A DNA stretch of 64,000 bases from Vibrio jasicida CAIM 1864 = LMG 25398 (lineage in GTDB: Bacteria > Pseudomonadota > Gammaproteobacteria > Enterobacterales > Vibrionaceae), in NCBI RefSeq assembly GCF_000400365.1, contig NZ_BAOG01000003.1, positions 248,001 to 312,000 on the forward strand, read 5' to 3'. Each line of letters opens with the position of its first letter. Within the stretch, counting starts at the first letter, position 1. The notes beneath the pieces were generated by a model. The model did not search any database. It was not told where the DNA came from and saw nothing but the letters and a program-made list of their open reading frames with translations. Positions 36,601-44,631 of this stretch are shown here, in pieces. The translations under genes and the position numbers were made by a program.

Positions 36601-38043
36601 GGCATCCACAATGTAGGCTTTTTGATCTTTGCCTGAACCACGAGTCCATGCTGCTTCTTCACCAAACGGGAGCCAGTAGCTGTTGTCGTTACGTGGCATA
36701 AGAACAGGGAAGGCTTCATTAGTTAGGTTGAAGTTACGCATTGCTCGTGTGTAACCAGAGCCGCCCCAACCATGGTTATCATGGAAGATGTGCACGCTAT
36801 CCACACCAGCATAAATCTGATGCAGAGACTGCGTGACATAATTACTACCAGAAGCACGAATCGTACTCAGCATAGGCGCAGTAAAGCCTGACCATTGAGG
36901 CGTTTGCTTTAGTTGCCCATCAATGATTTGTGTTAAACCTTGGCTGAATTGCGCTTCGAACTCATTGGGTGTTGTGAAGTTCGTGCCTTCAATTTTTGCA
37001 CCGTTAGGTAGGCTCAAATTGATCAGCTCGTTAATAACGTTCGGGTATTGTGCGAACACCTGACGAACGGTATCGCTGATCTCAATGTGGTTGCCAGAAG
37101 ACACACCATAACGATGAACGAACGCATCAAGGTTCTGTTTCACCAATGGGTTGTCGCTTAAATCTGCAAGTTGGTAATTGACCTTATTGCCTTTCACTTG
37201 GCCTAGAGTGAAGGTGTCGATACCAAAGATCAGGTTCTCACCCCAAAGGTATTCAAATTCACCGTTGGCATTCGTGATTCCGCGTGCGGATTGGCTGAAG
37301 AACTCGACGCCAGCAAGCGCATTTCCTTGCGAGTCGGTCAAGCGGCTTTTGGTCAACGGTTTGTTGGCAGCACTTGGTTTGTATTCGTAAGTCGCCTCTG
37401 CATTGGCAGACACAAACGACCCCGTTAAGTTGTTGCTTGCGCCCGGAGTGACTTCTGGTTGAAGTTCTGGGTCAACGTGCGCGCTTGGCTGCTCACCTTC
37501 GTTTGCGACACTTGGATTGAGAAACGCATCAATCGCCGCTTGATCGTCGCTCTCGTACAAGTCTTGGATGTCATAGCTGTTGATTTCATCCAAACACACT
37601 TGTGCGTCCTGAGTAGGGCACGTGTCGATCTTGTTTAACAGCTTAGTGGCGTTGTTTGCGTGTTGGCCGAGTACGTCTTTTAGGTCATAGGCTTGCGTTA
37701 ATTCAGCTGGCTGTGAACCCATACGAGTTCGTTCTGGGATCTGATAACTGAACTCACCTAAAGTTACACCACCAAATTGACAATCAAAATGGCCTTCTGA
37801 AGCTGCGTAGGTGAAGTAACCAGACTCACTGATGTCTTGCCCATCACATTGAATATCGCCAGTGATCTGTTTACCGTTAATGAACAGCTTACCTTGGTAG
37901 GTCGTTACGCCAATATCTGGTTGTTCAGGTGGTAAATCTGGTTCGACCGTTGGAGGTGTGGTGCTTGTTGAGTGTTTGTTTTCATCGCCTCCGCAGCCAA
38001 ACAGCAGCGAAGCGACAAGGATTGAAAGAAGACTTCTTTTCAA
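33643..38043 (-). CDS. acfD: AcfD/SslE-like lipoprotein with M60-type metallopeptidase domain
   Basis: A 1466-residue lipoprotein (signal ending SLLFGC, then GGDEN, predicted for outer-membrane or surface location). A Pro/Thr-rich linker and an N-terminal region with several Cys (QCDGQDISESG, FDCQFGG, CPTQDAQVCLDE) follow. The C-terminal M60 (enhancin-like) domain carries H1259-E-V-G-H1263-N with a downstream Glu (STEVTNNILALYMQE). Size and features match AcfD of V. cholerae and SslE/YghJ of E. coli, secreted mucin-degrading colonisation factors. The TTG start has AAGGG about 7 bp upstream. SslE-type proteins use type II secretion; no such genes lie here. Two identical palindromes upstream are candidate operators. 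Confidence 0.9.
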   Translation of the reverse strand: MKRSLLSILVASLLFGCGGDENKHSTSTTPPTVEPDLPPEQPDIGVTTYQGKLFINGKQITGDIQCDGQDISESGYFTYAASEGHFDCQFGGVTLGEFSYQIPERTRMGSQPAELTQAYDLKDVLGQHANNATKLLNKIDTCPTQDAQVCLDEINSYDIQDLYESDDQAAIDAFLNPSVANEGEQPSAHVDPELQPEVTPGASNNLTGSFVSANAEATYEYKPSAANKPLTKSRLTDSQGNALAGVEFFSQSARGITNANGEFEYLWGENLIFGIDTFTLGQVKGNKVNYQLADLSDNPLVKQNLDAFVHRYGVSSGNHIEISDTVRQVFAQYPNVINELINLSLPNGAKIEGTNFTTPNEFEAQFSQGLTQIIDGQLKQTPQWSGFTAPMLSTIRASGSNYVTQSLHQIYAGVDSVHIFHDNHGWGGSGYTRAMRNFNLTNEAFPVLMPRNDNSYWLPFGEEAAWTRGSGKDQKAYIVDATTIDENSTVVMQRPEVISKQTATFNLPTMTAGMIGSGKVVFLGNAMYTSIFSCPENYWAGADLGIDSEAQQCRYSTPHNQEAQDTDTRTDHGSMLIMFSNLIDWLVPNTTQESVAIATNINKGHAFRWDRKEGQIYDFFVNPSYKLGEMDVLSSGQFDSLDPTSTPLLLLQSYEIKTDGYATKSVVSDINQPKLDADDVTALIEYVNNGGSIIFFDALEESSPEPIARLADAAGVSVGGANVAKTFQSLCTDSYWCHSTSGPNVPNLHTVAEHDLVVYERYADTTKIEINDNGTVTWPGNIDMPTLEIPLYNVSIDGQEHQRFAFHMVKSEQEKQAAIAELQREFPGVPVCKDNYQYEVNCIEVREGHGIPSRGNHHRPDFTRYEMSPEVVDSMVKAANLGANIDRLLSHELYYRSKGEIGERLSQAELTSTYDNLSVWLWNDEQYEFNPNVQDELGFERAVEMLNCYTSNAHQGGNVCGQDTREQLAKWSMITESGELNPSYPLNWMEKPLTRMMLGRSYWDLEISVDTTGYPGRPAQSGSAASVAIHTDNKTVIGTAGSMQSTGLWAPQLEEVTISGGVKASINVALVDDLTGRANHELSLKRPPRVQKTFKYDGSSLSFKVPYGGLIYIQPLEVDSRDVVTFNFTGVLRASWWKDGAWLNPINTDVPLAEIDSGHFVYTTPVKNVLDTDIPKFADELNAFANHASDFYGRDQVTAEGKHRRFTYDALLANRHRFVNDVQISIGAAHSGYPVQSNSYWPTWTVVPSNPTNDWLLWHEVGHNLASAPFMMAGSTEVTNNILALYMQEQHESKPYMDRIASDLSKSPLWLDRYEGHAWSEADVGMRLAMFGQLKLWAEDHFNIDDWYANQAEKPSIFGEDQGWNFFKLAHRKARGDSIGDQGINYCSAQSSQLSQGDLMMACTSYLTGYDLTDYFRMWNPSETKANLPNGTVDYSGGLTPAGFNAVATMDLPKPDKSPSEYLSVK

Positions 38044-38164
38044 AGACTAAACCCTTATGAAATGCCATCGAACAATGGATGGAGTATTGGTTGAGAGTGA
38101 CTTTATTTAAAAGCTCAAAGTTTTTGGTTGATACTAAGTAAGTCGTTAAGTATTAGTGATTTTT

Positions 38165-38239
38165 TTGAGCTCAATAAACGCGCGCGCATTCTAGATTTAA
38201 ATGCGACTGGAGGGAACATAAATTAATGCTTGAGCTCAA
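38165..38239. promoter_or_regulatory. Two copies of the palindrome TTGAGCTCAA in a divergent promoter
   Basis: The perfect 10-bp palindrome TTGAGCTCAA occurs at 38165-38174 and 38230-38239, 65 bp apart (about six helical turns), each followed by AATAA- or TTATT-like AT sequence. The pair lies midway between acfD (-) and the P-loop gene (+). The spacing suggests paired binding of a dimeric regulator, but none is identified. Confidence 0.45.
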
Positions 38240-38356
38240 TTATTTACGCTTATGAGAGCAAGGTTACGAAGACGAACGATCCTAGTGGCTGCTTTCCCTT
38301 TCATTTCCTCAAAAATAGCGTACAGTTTGCTGGTTTTTCACTAAAATCCTTCCATT

Positions 38357-38746
38357 ATGTCTAATGCAAAACTCCTTCTTGTTCGTGGCTTGCCGGGCTC
38401 TGGCAAGACAACGCTGGCCAAGCAATTGTCCAAACAGCTCAAAGCAAAGCATTTTGAAGCTGACATGTATTTTGAGAATGAAAATGGCGAGTATGTTTTT
38501 GACGGTACGAAGCTGGCAGAAGCGCATGAATGGTGCTTTCAACAAACGCGCAAGTGGCTAAGTAAAGGTAAGACAGTGATTGTGAGTAACACGTTTGTGC
38601 GTCGCTGGGAAATGAAACGCTATGTAAAGTATTGTGAAAAGAAGGGGATTGAAGTGGAAGTTCAGGTCTGTCGCGGTGAGTACTCAAGTGTTCATAATGT
38701 ACCACCAGCGACGATTGAAAACATGCGTCGCCAGTGGCAAGAGTAA
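38357..38746 (+). CDS. Small P-loop ATP-binding protein (AAA_33/polynucleotide-kinase-like)
   Basis: A 129-residue protein with an early Walker A (LLVRGLPGSGKTTLAKQLS), the acidic FEADMYFENENGEYVF segment, AHEWCFQQTRKWLSKGKTVI and VSNTFVRRWEMKRYVKYCEK. This is the pattern of zeta-toxin/PNK-like NTP-binding proteins of the AAA_33 group. The substrate is unknown. The ribosome site is weak. It is convergent with sypR, whose gene ends 19 bp away. Confidence 0.82.
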   Translation: MSNAKLLLVRGLPGSGKTTLAKQLSKQLKAKHFEADMYFENENGEYVFDGTKLAEAHEWCFQQTRKWLSKGKTVIVSNTFVRRWEMKRYVKYCEKKGIEVEVQVCRGEYSSVHNVPPATIENMRRQWQE

Positions 38747-38765
38747 CGCTTCTACCTTTGTGAGC

Positions 38766-39404
38766 TCATTGACCTCGACCGTCGATCATGACGACTAAGG
38801 TTTTGCTCATAATGGTAATGTCCATGGAAATCCAAGAATAGAAAGAACTTAAGCTCAGTGCATAACTGTGGTCAAAACCTACCTTGCGACGAACGTCCTC
38901 GATGCAAGAATCGTAACCTTGATTCACTTGTGCCAATCCAGTGATGCCTGGTAAAACACCGTATGTTCGTTCGACAAAAAATGGGATTTCGTCTTCCAGT
39001 TTTTGATAGAAAGCAGGGCGTTCAGGGCGTGGGCCAATCAGTGACATTTCACCTTTCAATACGTTGAACAATTGTGGTAGTTCATCCAATCGTGTCTTGC
39101 GTAAAAAACGGCCAACGGGCGTAATACGTGGATCATTTGCCGATGCCCAAACTGCGCCAGATCGTTGTTCTGCGTCGACATACATGGTGCGAAACTTCAT
39201 GATTTCGAATAAATCCATTTTTTCTGGTGTGCAGCGTCCAACACGAAGTTGACGATAAATAATAGGGCCACGCGAATCGATGACAATCGCCAAAGCAATC
39301 AAAGGCATGATTGGCGCAGTCACGATTAAGACCAATAGCGAAATGAGAACATCGAAAGCTCGCTTAGCTAGGTGAATGTTTGAATCGTAGCGTGATGTCT
39401 TCAT
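38766..39404 (-). CDS. sypR: Initiating undecaprenyl-phosphate sugar-phosphate transferase (SypR-like)
   Basis: A 212-residue inner-membrane enzyme that loads the first sugar phosphate onto undecaprenyl phosphate to start repeat-unit synthesis. One membrane helix ([20 protein letters not shown]) precedes the bacterial sugar transferase domain: [50 protein letters not shown] and [12 protein letters not shown], with [11 protein letters not shown] near the end. It is the short WbaP/PglC-like form, without the WcaJ-type N-terminal domain. I moved the start to ATG 39404 (AAGGAAG upstream), 10 bp after the sypQ stop. It is the last gene of the sypPQR unit. Confidence 0.92.
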   Translation of the reverse strand: MKTSRYDSNIHLAKRAFDVLISLLVLIVTAPIMPLIALAIVIDSRGPIIYRQLRVGRCTPEKMDLFEIMKFRTMYVDAEQRSGAVWASANDPRITPVGRFLRKTRLDELPQLFNVLKGEMSLIGPRPERPAFYQKLEDEIPFFVERTYGVLPGITGLAQVNQGYDSCIEDVRRKVGFDHSYALSLSSFYSWISMDITIMSKTLVVMIDGRGQ

Positions 39405-39414
39405 GATGACTTCC

Positions 39415-40608
39415 TTATTGATTAATGCGTTTCCAACGCCCATTTTCCATTCCGAGTAGGTAACGCAATCCACCTGCAAAGTTGGCGATATGTCCTACGA
39501 CCATGTAACTGATTAATTTGAACGGTTTGAATATATTGAAAACCGGAACAAAGTAAGTGATCAGCGCGACGAGATATACCGTTAACTGCCCAAACATTAG
39601 AATCTGAAATGCTGGATAGTGATCAAGCAGCAATGAGCTCACCAAGCATAAGATCATCAGATAAGGCGTCGCGAGACGCAGTACCTTTCCCGATAGAAAT
39701 GCAAATGCGGTGCCACGATAACGGGGAAGCAGCAGCTTTTTTAGCTTTAAGAATTGCTGCATATTCCCGGCAGAAATACGCAGGCGACGTTGGAAGTCCG
39801 AACTGTCTGAGCTTTCTTCCAGTTCGATGGCTAACATTTTTGGTTCATAAACGGAGTCATAACCTTGAAGCACAATGCGCATGGGCAAAATGAAGTCGTC
39901 ATTGATGATCTCAGGCTCTAATGGCGAAAACAGTTTGGTTCTAAACGTATAAAACGCGCCATGAGAACCGATGGTCGATCCAATCAACGACTCTTTGTAT
40001 TTTACTTGAGATTGATAATGCCAATATGCCGCTTCACCTTCGTTTTGGGTTGTCATGATTTGATAGGTTGCATTAACGACGCCGACGTTTTCATTTTGGT
40101 AGTGCTGGCTAGCAAGTAGTAAAGAGTCACACGACACCAGCGCGGAAACGTCACTCAAAGCAGTAATGTCCGAAATGACGTTTTCCATTTCTGCGTTGAG
40201 AAGTGCCACTTTACCTCGGTTGATTCGATGATCGTGGATGATGAACAAGGTATCGGCACAAATGGCTTCTTGAATGGTGTCTTGCGCAATATCAGCGGTA
40301 TTGTCAGAGCACCCGTCACAAGCAATTACCACGGTAAGCTTATTTCTCGGATAATCTAAACTAGCAAGGTTGCGAATTTTCTCTGCTATCCACTGTTCTT
40401 CGTTATAAGCGGGAACGATCACCGTAATGGAGGGTAAAGTACCGTCGCTTTTTGACGCTTTATAGTTACCTTCGCCTCGTTTCGAGGAAACTTTACTTGT
40501 TCTGCGATGAGCAGATAACCAGTTGAGAATAAGGGGGTAGCCAACGTGGTGGTAAATAATCAGTAGCGCAGATAAAACGAAACCCGCTGTCCAAAGTAAA
40601 TCACTCAT
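39415..40608 (-). CDS. sypQ: Membrane glycosyltransferase family 2 (SypQ-like)
   Basis: A 397-residue processive-type GT2. An N-terminal helix (LLWTAGFVLSALLIIYHHVG) precedes the GT-A domain (SITVIVPAYNEEQWIAEKI, IACDGCSDNTADIA, ALVSCDSLLL, INDDFILP and DFQRRLRISAGNMQQ, a QxxRW-like motif reading QRRLR). Three or more C-terminal helices follow. ATG 40608 overlaps the sypP stop by 8 bp (ATGAGTGA), so the two are translationally coupled. An upstream start at 40662 would overlap sypP by 62 bp and is less likely. It probably adds a sugar to the growing lipid-linked unit. Confidence 0.9.
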   Translation of the reverse strand: MSDLLWTAGFVLSALLIIYHHVGYPLILNWLSAHRRTSKVSSKRGEGNYKASKSDGTLPSITVIVPAYNEEQWIAEKIRNLASLDYPRNKLTVVIACDGCSDNTADIAQDTIQEAICADTLFIIHDHRINRGKVALLNAEMENVISDITALSDVSALVSCDSLLLASQHYQNENVGVVNATYQIMTTQNEGEAAYWHYQSQVKYKESLIGSTIGSHGAFYTFRTKLFSPLEPEIINDDFILPMRIVLQGYDSVYEPKMLAIELEESSDSSDFQRRLRISAGNMQQFLKLKKLLLPRYRGTAFAFLSGKVLRLATPYLMILCLVSSLLLDHYPAFQILMFGQLTVYLVALITYFVPVFNIFKPFKLISYMVVGHIANFAGGLRYLLGMENGRWKRINQ

Positions 40609-41722
40609 AAGAAGTCTCCCCAGATAAAACAGCATAGCGATTAACCATATCGCGAATATCAAAGTGCTTAAGAATGTGTTTTCGTGGTGAACGAGATTGT
40701 CGTGATAAGTAGTTTGTTAACGCTTCCGTGAGCATTGGGACTCGGTTTGGTTCTACCAATGCACTGGTGTGAGGACATAATGTTTCCTTTACCGCGCCGA
40801 CATTGCTGGCGATACAAGGTACGCCGCATGCTTGTGCTTCCAGTGTTGAAAGTGGAAAACCTTCTTGTAATGATGGCAAGCAAAACACATCGAGGCTTTG
40901 ATAAAAGCTTGGCATGTCATTGACTAACCCGAGAAACGTCACTCTTTCTTCTAGGCCGAGAGTCCTTACTTGTGCCTCAAGCAAATCTCGCTGGCTGCCA
41001 CAACCAGCAAGCGCGAGGTGTGTGCTTTCTGGTAATTGCGAAAATGCTTTGATTAGGATTTCTTGTCCTTTGACGGCCTCTAAGCGGCCAGCGGTTCCAA
41101 TGATAAACTTGTCGGTTGGTAGCGAGAATGTTTGTTTAGCTAACAGCCCATTGCCGTCTTTGAATTTTTCGCAATCGATGCCGTTGTGGATCGTTTTTAC
41201 TCGTTCATAACCCAAGTTATTGATGATTTGTTCTGCGACAAAATCGGCGTCTGCGACAACCTGAGGACGAAGCAATTTGAGCAGGGCGGTTTGCAATCGT
41301 GCGGCTTTTCTGTTGTTAAGATGCCAAGCATCGTGCTCGGTATGGATTAAGGCCTTCACTCCGTGAAGCCGAGCGGCGATGCCTCCGTAGAGAAGAGGCC
41401 CGATATGATGGGTATGTACCACATCGGCATGCAGTTGTTTTAATGTCTTCTTCAACGCTTTGAGTGTGACAAGATCCAAACCAGATTGTTTGTTGAGAAA
41501 GTGGAGTTGGTCTTGATAGTCTGCTAACTTTTCCCAATGGTTTAGCGCGGTGTACCGGTTTCCCTCTAGACTAATGACAAAAACGGAGTCTTCTGCTTTG
41601 GCAAAGCGAAGCATCTCAAGAACCAAGGTTTCTAAGCCTCCAGGTGCGAGATGCTGAACGACATGAACGATCACTTTGCCTTTGCTCTTACTATTACTTT
41701 CTCGGGTCTTAACGTTTTCCAT
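40601..41722 (-). CDS. sypP: GT4-family glycosyltransferase (SypP-like)
   Basis: A 373-residue cytoplasmic GT-B enzyme. The acceptor side has VVQHLAPGGLETLVLEML and DVVHTHHIGPLLYGGIAAR; the donor side has IIGTAGRLEAVKGQEILIKA and the Ex7E motif in SLQEGFPLSTLEAQACGVP. It opens the sypPQR unit, preceded by a sigma54 promoter (41759-41774) and a SypG-like element. A Lys/Ser-rich N-terminal tail (RESNSKSKGK) is unusual. The sugar donor is not known. Confidence 0.9.
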   Translation of the reverse strand: MENVKTRESNSKSKGKVIVHVVQHLAPGGLETLVLEMLRFAKAEDSVFVISLEGNRYTALNHWEKLADYQDQLHFLNKQSGLDLVTLKALKKTLKQLHADVVHTHHIGPLLYGGIAARLHGVKALIHTEHDAWHLNNRKAARLQTALLKLLRPQVVADADFVAEQIINNLGYERVKTIHNGIDCEKFKDGNGLLAKQTFSLPTDKFIIGTAGRLEAVKGQEILIKAFSQLPESTHLALAGCGSQRDLLEAQVRTLGLEERVTFLGLVNDMPSFYQSLDVFCLPSLQEGFPLSTLEAQACGVPCIASNVGAVKETLCPHTSALVEPNRVPMLTEALTNYLSRQSRSPRKHILKHFDIRDMVNRYAVLSGETSYE

Positions 41723-41758
41723 TCCTCAGCCCTCGACGTCAGTTGTTATCAGTAATAC

Positions 41759-41774
41759 TGCACAGTGCATGCCA
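41759..41774 (-). promoter_or_regulatory. Sigma54 (-24/-12) promoter for sypPQR
   Basis: The minus strand reads TGGCATGCACTGTGCA, with GG and GC at the correct spacing for TGGCAC-N5-TTGCW. It lies 37 bp before the sypP start. The same arrangement is found before sypA, sypI and sypN. Confidence 0.82.
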
Positions 41775-41844
41775 ATCATTAAATTCAGTTAAAACATATG
41801 GTTAGAGTAGACTTTGGTGAGGTGCTTAAAATGACACAAAATTA

Positions 41845-41855
41845 TTCTCAAATTG
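41845..41855 (+). promoter_or_regulatory. SypG-binding-element-like site before sypP
   Basis: TTCTCAAATTG matches the TTCTCA-N3-TG core I recall for V. fischeri SypG sites. It lies 71 bp upstream of the sypP sigma54 promoter, close to the 75-77 bp seen at sypA and sypI, but it reads in the opposite orientation. Confidence 0.55.
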
Positions 41856-41908
41856 AAATTCATATTCGTTGTGCACTTTCAAATAAGTAAGAAGTTGATA
41901 AATAAGAA

Positions 41909-41933
41909 AAAGCACCCGAAGTTCGAGTGCTTT
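41909..41933 (-). terminator. Terminator between sypO and sypP
   Basis: AAAGCAC...GTGCTTT with an inner CGAA/TTCG pairing (41909-41933) is followed on the minus strand by TTTTTCTTATT. It lies just after sypO and before the sypP promoter, so it separates the sypN-O unit from sypPQR. Confidence 0.8.
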
Positions 41934-41963
41934 GATTGTGCTGAGGGGGCCGTCAGTGAAGAG

Positions 41964-43391
41964 CTAAAATGTCACCTTTGGAATCGTAGTGATGACAGCG
42001 ACGCCTAAGTGATTTTCTAATGCCTTACGTGAACGGATAGAGTTGTCAGCCAGCTCGATAAGAGTTGCGATGCCAATTCCTAATCCCGTACCGCCAATGA
42101 GCCCCAGAAGGACGAAAACAATACTGGGTAGATTAGAAGGGAGGGTTGGCGTGTAGGGTTCATCAATGATTTTTACCCGTTTGTTTTCTTCGAACACACC
42201 GAGAGAACCCGTCAATTGAGCCATCTCATAACGCTCAACCAAATCATCGTATAATTCGCGTTTGACTGCGACGTCTCGTGCAAGCCTGTTTATCTCAGTC
42301 GCGGTACTACCAAAACGGTTGGCGTTGTTTTCCAGATCTTGAATCATGTTGTAGAGACTATCGGTTTCTTCTTCTAGCGACTCGTATCGACCTCGCATGA
42401 TTTGCAGCTGATGGAGTTGAGAGACAAGCAAGGGTTGTGCGTCGCCAAGGTTGCTGACCGTTGCCGTACTGGCAATATCCCAAAGCTGATTACTGTTCAT
42501 TTCCGGTTGTTTAGAATTAATCAGTACCGTACGTTCTTGCTCAAGTCGATTGAGTTCTCGGACTTTACCTTGAACCAGACTGTGTGCTTCGGTGTATTTA
42601 GCACGAAGCAGCGTCAACTCACTGCGTATTTCTATGATCTGTTCTTCAATCTTACCGATAACTGGGTTTGTTTTAGAAAGTTGTTGGTCCAAACTACCCA
42701 AGCTGCGTTTTACCCCGGCTAGCTCTGCTTCCTTCTCTGCCAAGGATTGCTTGAGACTGGCGAGTCGAGACAAACTTTGCGCCTGCATCTCGGGTGTTGC
42801 GTGGGCGTAAGTATTTTTGTACTCAGCAAATGCTTGTTCTGCTGCATCAAGCTCTGTGCGCCTCTTATCGATATGAATCGTCAGGAAGTGACTGGAATCT
42901 TTAATAGAGGAGCGCTCTGGTGCAAGCAATTGTTCGACAAAATGATTACTGACCGACGTGAGCATCGCTTCCATGCCATCTGGTGTCTTGTTGGTAAGTT
43001 CGATTTGAATGAAGTCTTTACCCAACTGTTTGACGGAGAGTCGACTGGCGAGATCTTTAATAATGAACTCTTGTTCCTTTAGATCCATCTCATCGTTTAT
43101 CAACCCTTGTTCTTGAGCGACGGAGAAGAGCACGTGTCGGCTCTTTAATAATGTACTCAACGCGTTGATACGGTCTTTCAGTTGAGTAGAAACGGCCAGA
43201 TCTTCAAGAAACGGATTCATTTTGGCGGTTTCCTGTACCAGCATGCTGGTGTGCGCAACGTAACTTGTAGGCAAAAGCTTGCTGACAATAAAACCAAGGA
43301 CGGGCAGCACTAGCATAGGGACCACGATCAGGTAACGTCGACGCCAGGCCCCGTGAAGCAATACAGATAGGTTTTCTCTTAAATCGCTCAT
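41964..43391 (-). CDS. sypO: Wzz-type polysaccharide chain-length protein (SypO-like)
   Basis: A 475-residue inner-membrane protein with a first helix at about 20-40 (LIVVPMLVLPVLGFIVSKLL), a long periplasmic coiled coil (LASLKQSLAEKEAELAGVKR, EEQIIEIRSELTLLRAKYTE) and a second helix at about 420-445 (IVFVLLGLIGGTGLGIGIAT). The Pro-rich PYTPTLPSNLPS precedes the second helix, as is typical of Wzz/PCP proteins. There is no cytoplasmic kinase domain; the CpsD-like partner is sypD. ATGA overlaps the sypN stop. It sets polymer length and links synthesis to export through SypC. Confidence 0.92.
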   Translation of the reverse strand: MSDLRENLSVLLHGAWRRRYLIVVPMLVLPVLGFIVSKLLPTSYVAHTSMLVQETAKMNPFLEDLAVSTQLKDRINALSTLLKSRHVLFSVAQEQGLINDEMDLKEQEFIIKDLASRLSVKQLGKDFIQIELTNKTPDGMEAMLTSVSNHFVEQLLAPERSSIKDSSHFLTIHIDKRRTELDAAEQAFAEYKNTYAHATPEMQAQSLSRLASLKQSLAEKEAELAGVKRSLGSLDQQLSKTNPVIGKIEEQIIEIRSELTLLRAKYTEAHSLVQGKVRELNRLEQERTVLINSKQPEMNSNQLWDIASTATVSNLGDAQPLLVSQLHQLQIMRGRYESLEEETDSLYNMIQDLENNANRFGSTATEINRLARDVAVKRELYDDLVERYEMAQLTGSLGVFEENKRVKIIDEPYTPTLPSNLPSIVFVLLGLIGGTGLGIGIATLIELADNSIRSRKALENHLGVAVITTIPKVTF

Positions 43392-44521
43392 AGTGACCTC
43401 ACGAGTTGTTCAACTTGAAAGGCTCTCGATGCCCAGCTTTGTTTTTCGATCAAAGCCATAGAACCAATTGGAGGAGGCAGTAAATGATTTAAGCTGGCGC
43501 ATACATCCTCGGCATCCGCTGCAACATGCAACATCTGTTTGTAAGGCATGAGCGCTGGGAAAGTGGTGCTGATAACAGGTGTGCCGGTTGCTAAATACTC
43601 CAAAAGCTTGAGTGGATTACACGCTTTAATCTGAGCATTGTTGACGAAAGGTAACCAACTCGCATCCCAGTGCTGTGAGTAGCTTGGCAACTGTTGATGT
43701 GCTCTAGGTCCAAGGTAGTGGACATTAGTTCGTTGTGGGAGCGGGTTGTGGGGCAGTTCGTTTGGCCCAATAAAAACGAGATCCCAATCGGGTGCTTGAA
43801 CCGCTACTTGTTCAATCAATGCATAGTCTAACCATTCGGATAAACTGCCGTAAAAGCCAAGTATTTTTCTGCCATTATCTGGCAAGTCGTTAGCTTTGAC
43901 TGCGGGAGTTGAGAATAAGGTGAAATCCACACCGTGAGGGAGGGTGACAGTTTTGTCTTGTGGGAATTTAGCCGCCAGTTTTTCACTCGCGGCCAAAATG
44001 AGGTCGCAGCAATCAATCAAATCCTCTTCGTGTTCCAAGACCGTTTGATGATCGACGCCGGCGAGTGCACCAAAATCGTCGCCACAATAATAAACGATGC
44101 CATAGTTATCCATACTCTTACACACATCAACGGCAGTCGGCAGAGACGTCCAGAGTACCGGTTTTTCAAAGCCAAGCTCTTTTAGCTTTCGCTTCAGTTG
44201 ATGTTGCATCATGCTCGAAGCCGCCTTCCTTGCCCATTGAGTCCGCGGGGCAGGGATGGTGAGTAGGTTAATCGTTTGAATGCTGGTGCTCATGTGGCAG
44301 TCTTGATTGAACATTGTATTGTTCTGTGTATGTGCATCAAAAGAACGTGTGAGTTTGTTAACAATGCGCTTTACGTCTTTTGTCACCAACCTCGGTTGCC
44401 TTAAACCGATGGAATTAACCCACAGGATGCGGTGATTGTCTGTCAGATGTTTAATGATATGTTGAGTGGAAGAAGGCAATCCGCCAAAGTCTTCGCCAAA
44501 CACTACGATGTCCGTCATCAT
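43388..44521 (-). CDS. sypN: Glycosyltransferase (SypN-like)
   Basis: A 377-residue GT-B-like enzyme: IVVFGEDFGGLPSSTQHIIK, HRILWVNSIGLRQPRLV, VLWTSLPTAVDVCKSM, GIVYYCGDDFGALAGVD, VTLPHGVDFTLFS and LGFYGSLSEWLDYALIE, then LKLLEYLATGTPVISTTFPA. The YGSLSEWLDY and LEYLATG motifs fit TuaH-like GT4 enzymes. AAGGAG precedes the first ATG; a second ATG follows at once. A near-consensus sigma54 promoter at 44567-44582 makes it the head of the sypN-O unit. In V. fischeri the corresponding promoter lies before sypM, an acetyltransferase gene not found here. Confidence 0.87.
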   Translation of the reverse strand: MMTDIVVFGEDFGGLPSSTQHIIKHLTDNHRILWVNSIGLRQPRLVTKDVKRIVNKLTRSFDAHTQNNTMFNQDCHMSTSIQTINLLTIPAPRTQWARKAASSMMQHQLKRKLKELGFEKPVLWTSLPTAVDVCKSMDNYGIVYYCGDDFGALAGVDHQTVLEHEEDLIDCCDLILAASEKLAAKFPQDKTVTLPHGVDFTLFSTPAVKANDLPDNGRKILGFYGSLSEWLDYALIEQVAVQAPDWDLVFIGPNELPHNPLPQRTNVHYLGPRAHQQLPSYSQHWDASWLPFVNNAQIKACNPLKLLEYLATGTPVISTTFPALMPYKQMLHVAADAEDVCASLNHLLPPPIGSMALIEKQSWASRAFQVEQLVRSL

Positions 44522-44566
44522 TTTCTCCTTTGAGCCAACTTTATGATTGTTCTAATAAGTAGACTT

Positions 44567-44582
44567 ATCACATTGCGTGCCA
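44567..44582 (-). promoter_or_regulatory. Probable sigma54 promoter for sypN-O
   Basis: The minus strand reads TGGCACGCAATGTGAT. The -24 element TGGCACG is perfect, but the -12 element has GA where GC is expected, so it may be weak. It lies 46 bp before the sypN start. A poor SypG-like site (TTCTCTCGTTA) is at 44617-44627. Confidence 0.6.
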
Positions 44583-44631
44583 AGGAAATAACTTAATAAA
44601 AACAGATGGTTGAACTTAACGAGAGAAAGGG

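Noticed and set aside
40608..40662. Longer N-terminus for sypQ
   Set aside because: It would overlap sypP by 62 bp; the ATGAGTGA overlap at 40608 is the normal coupled arrangement.
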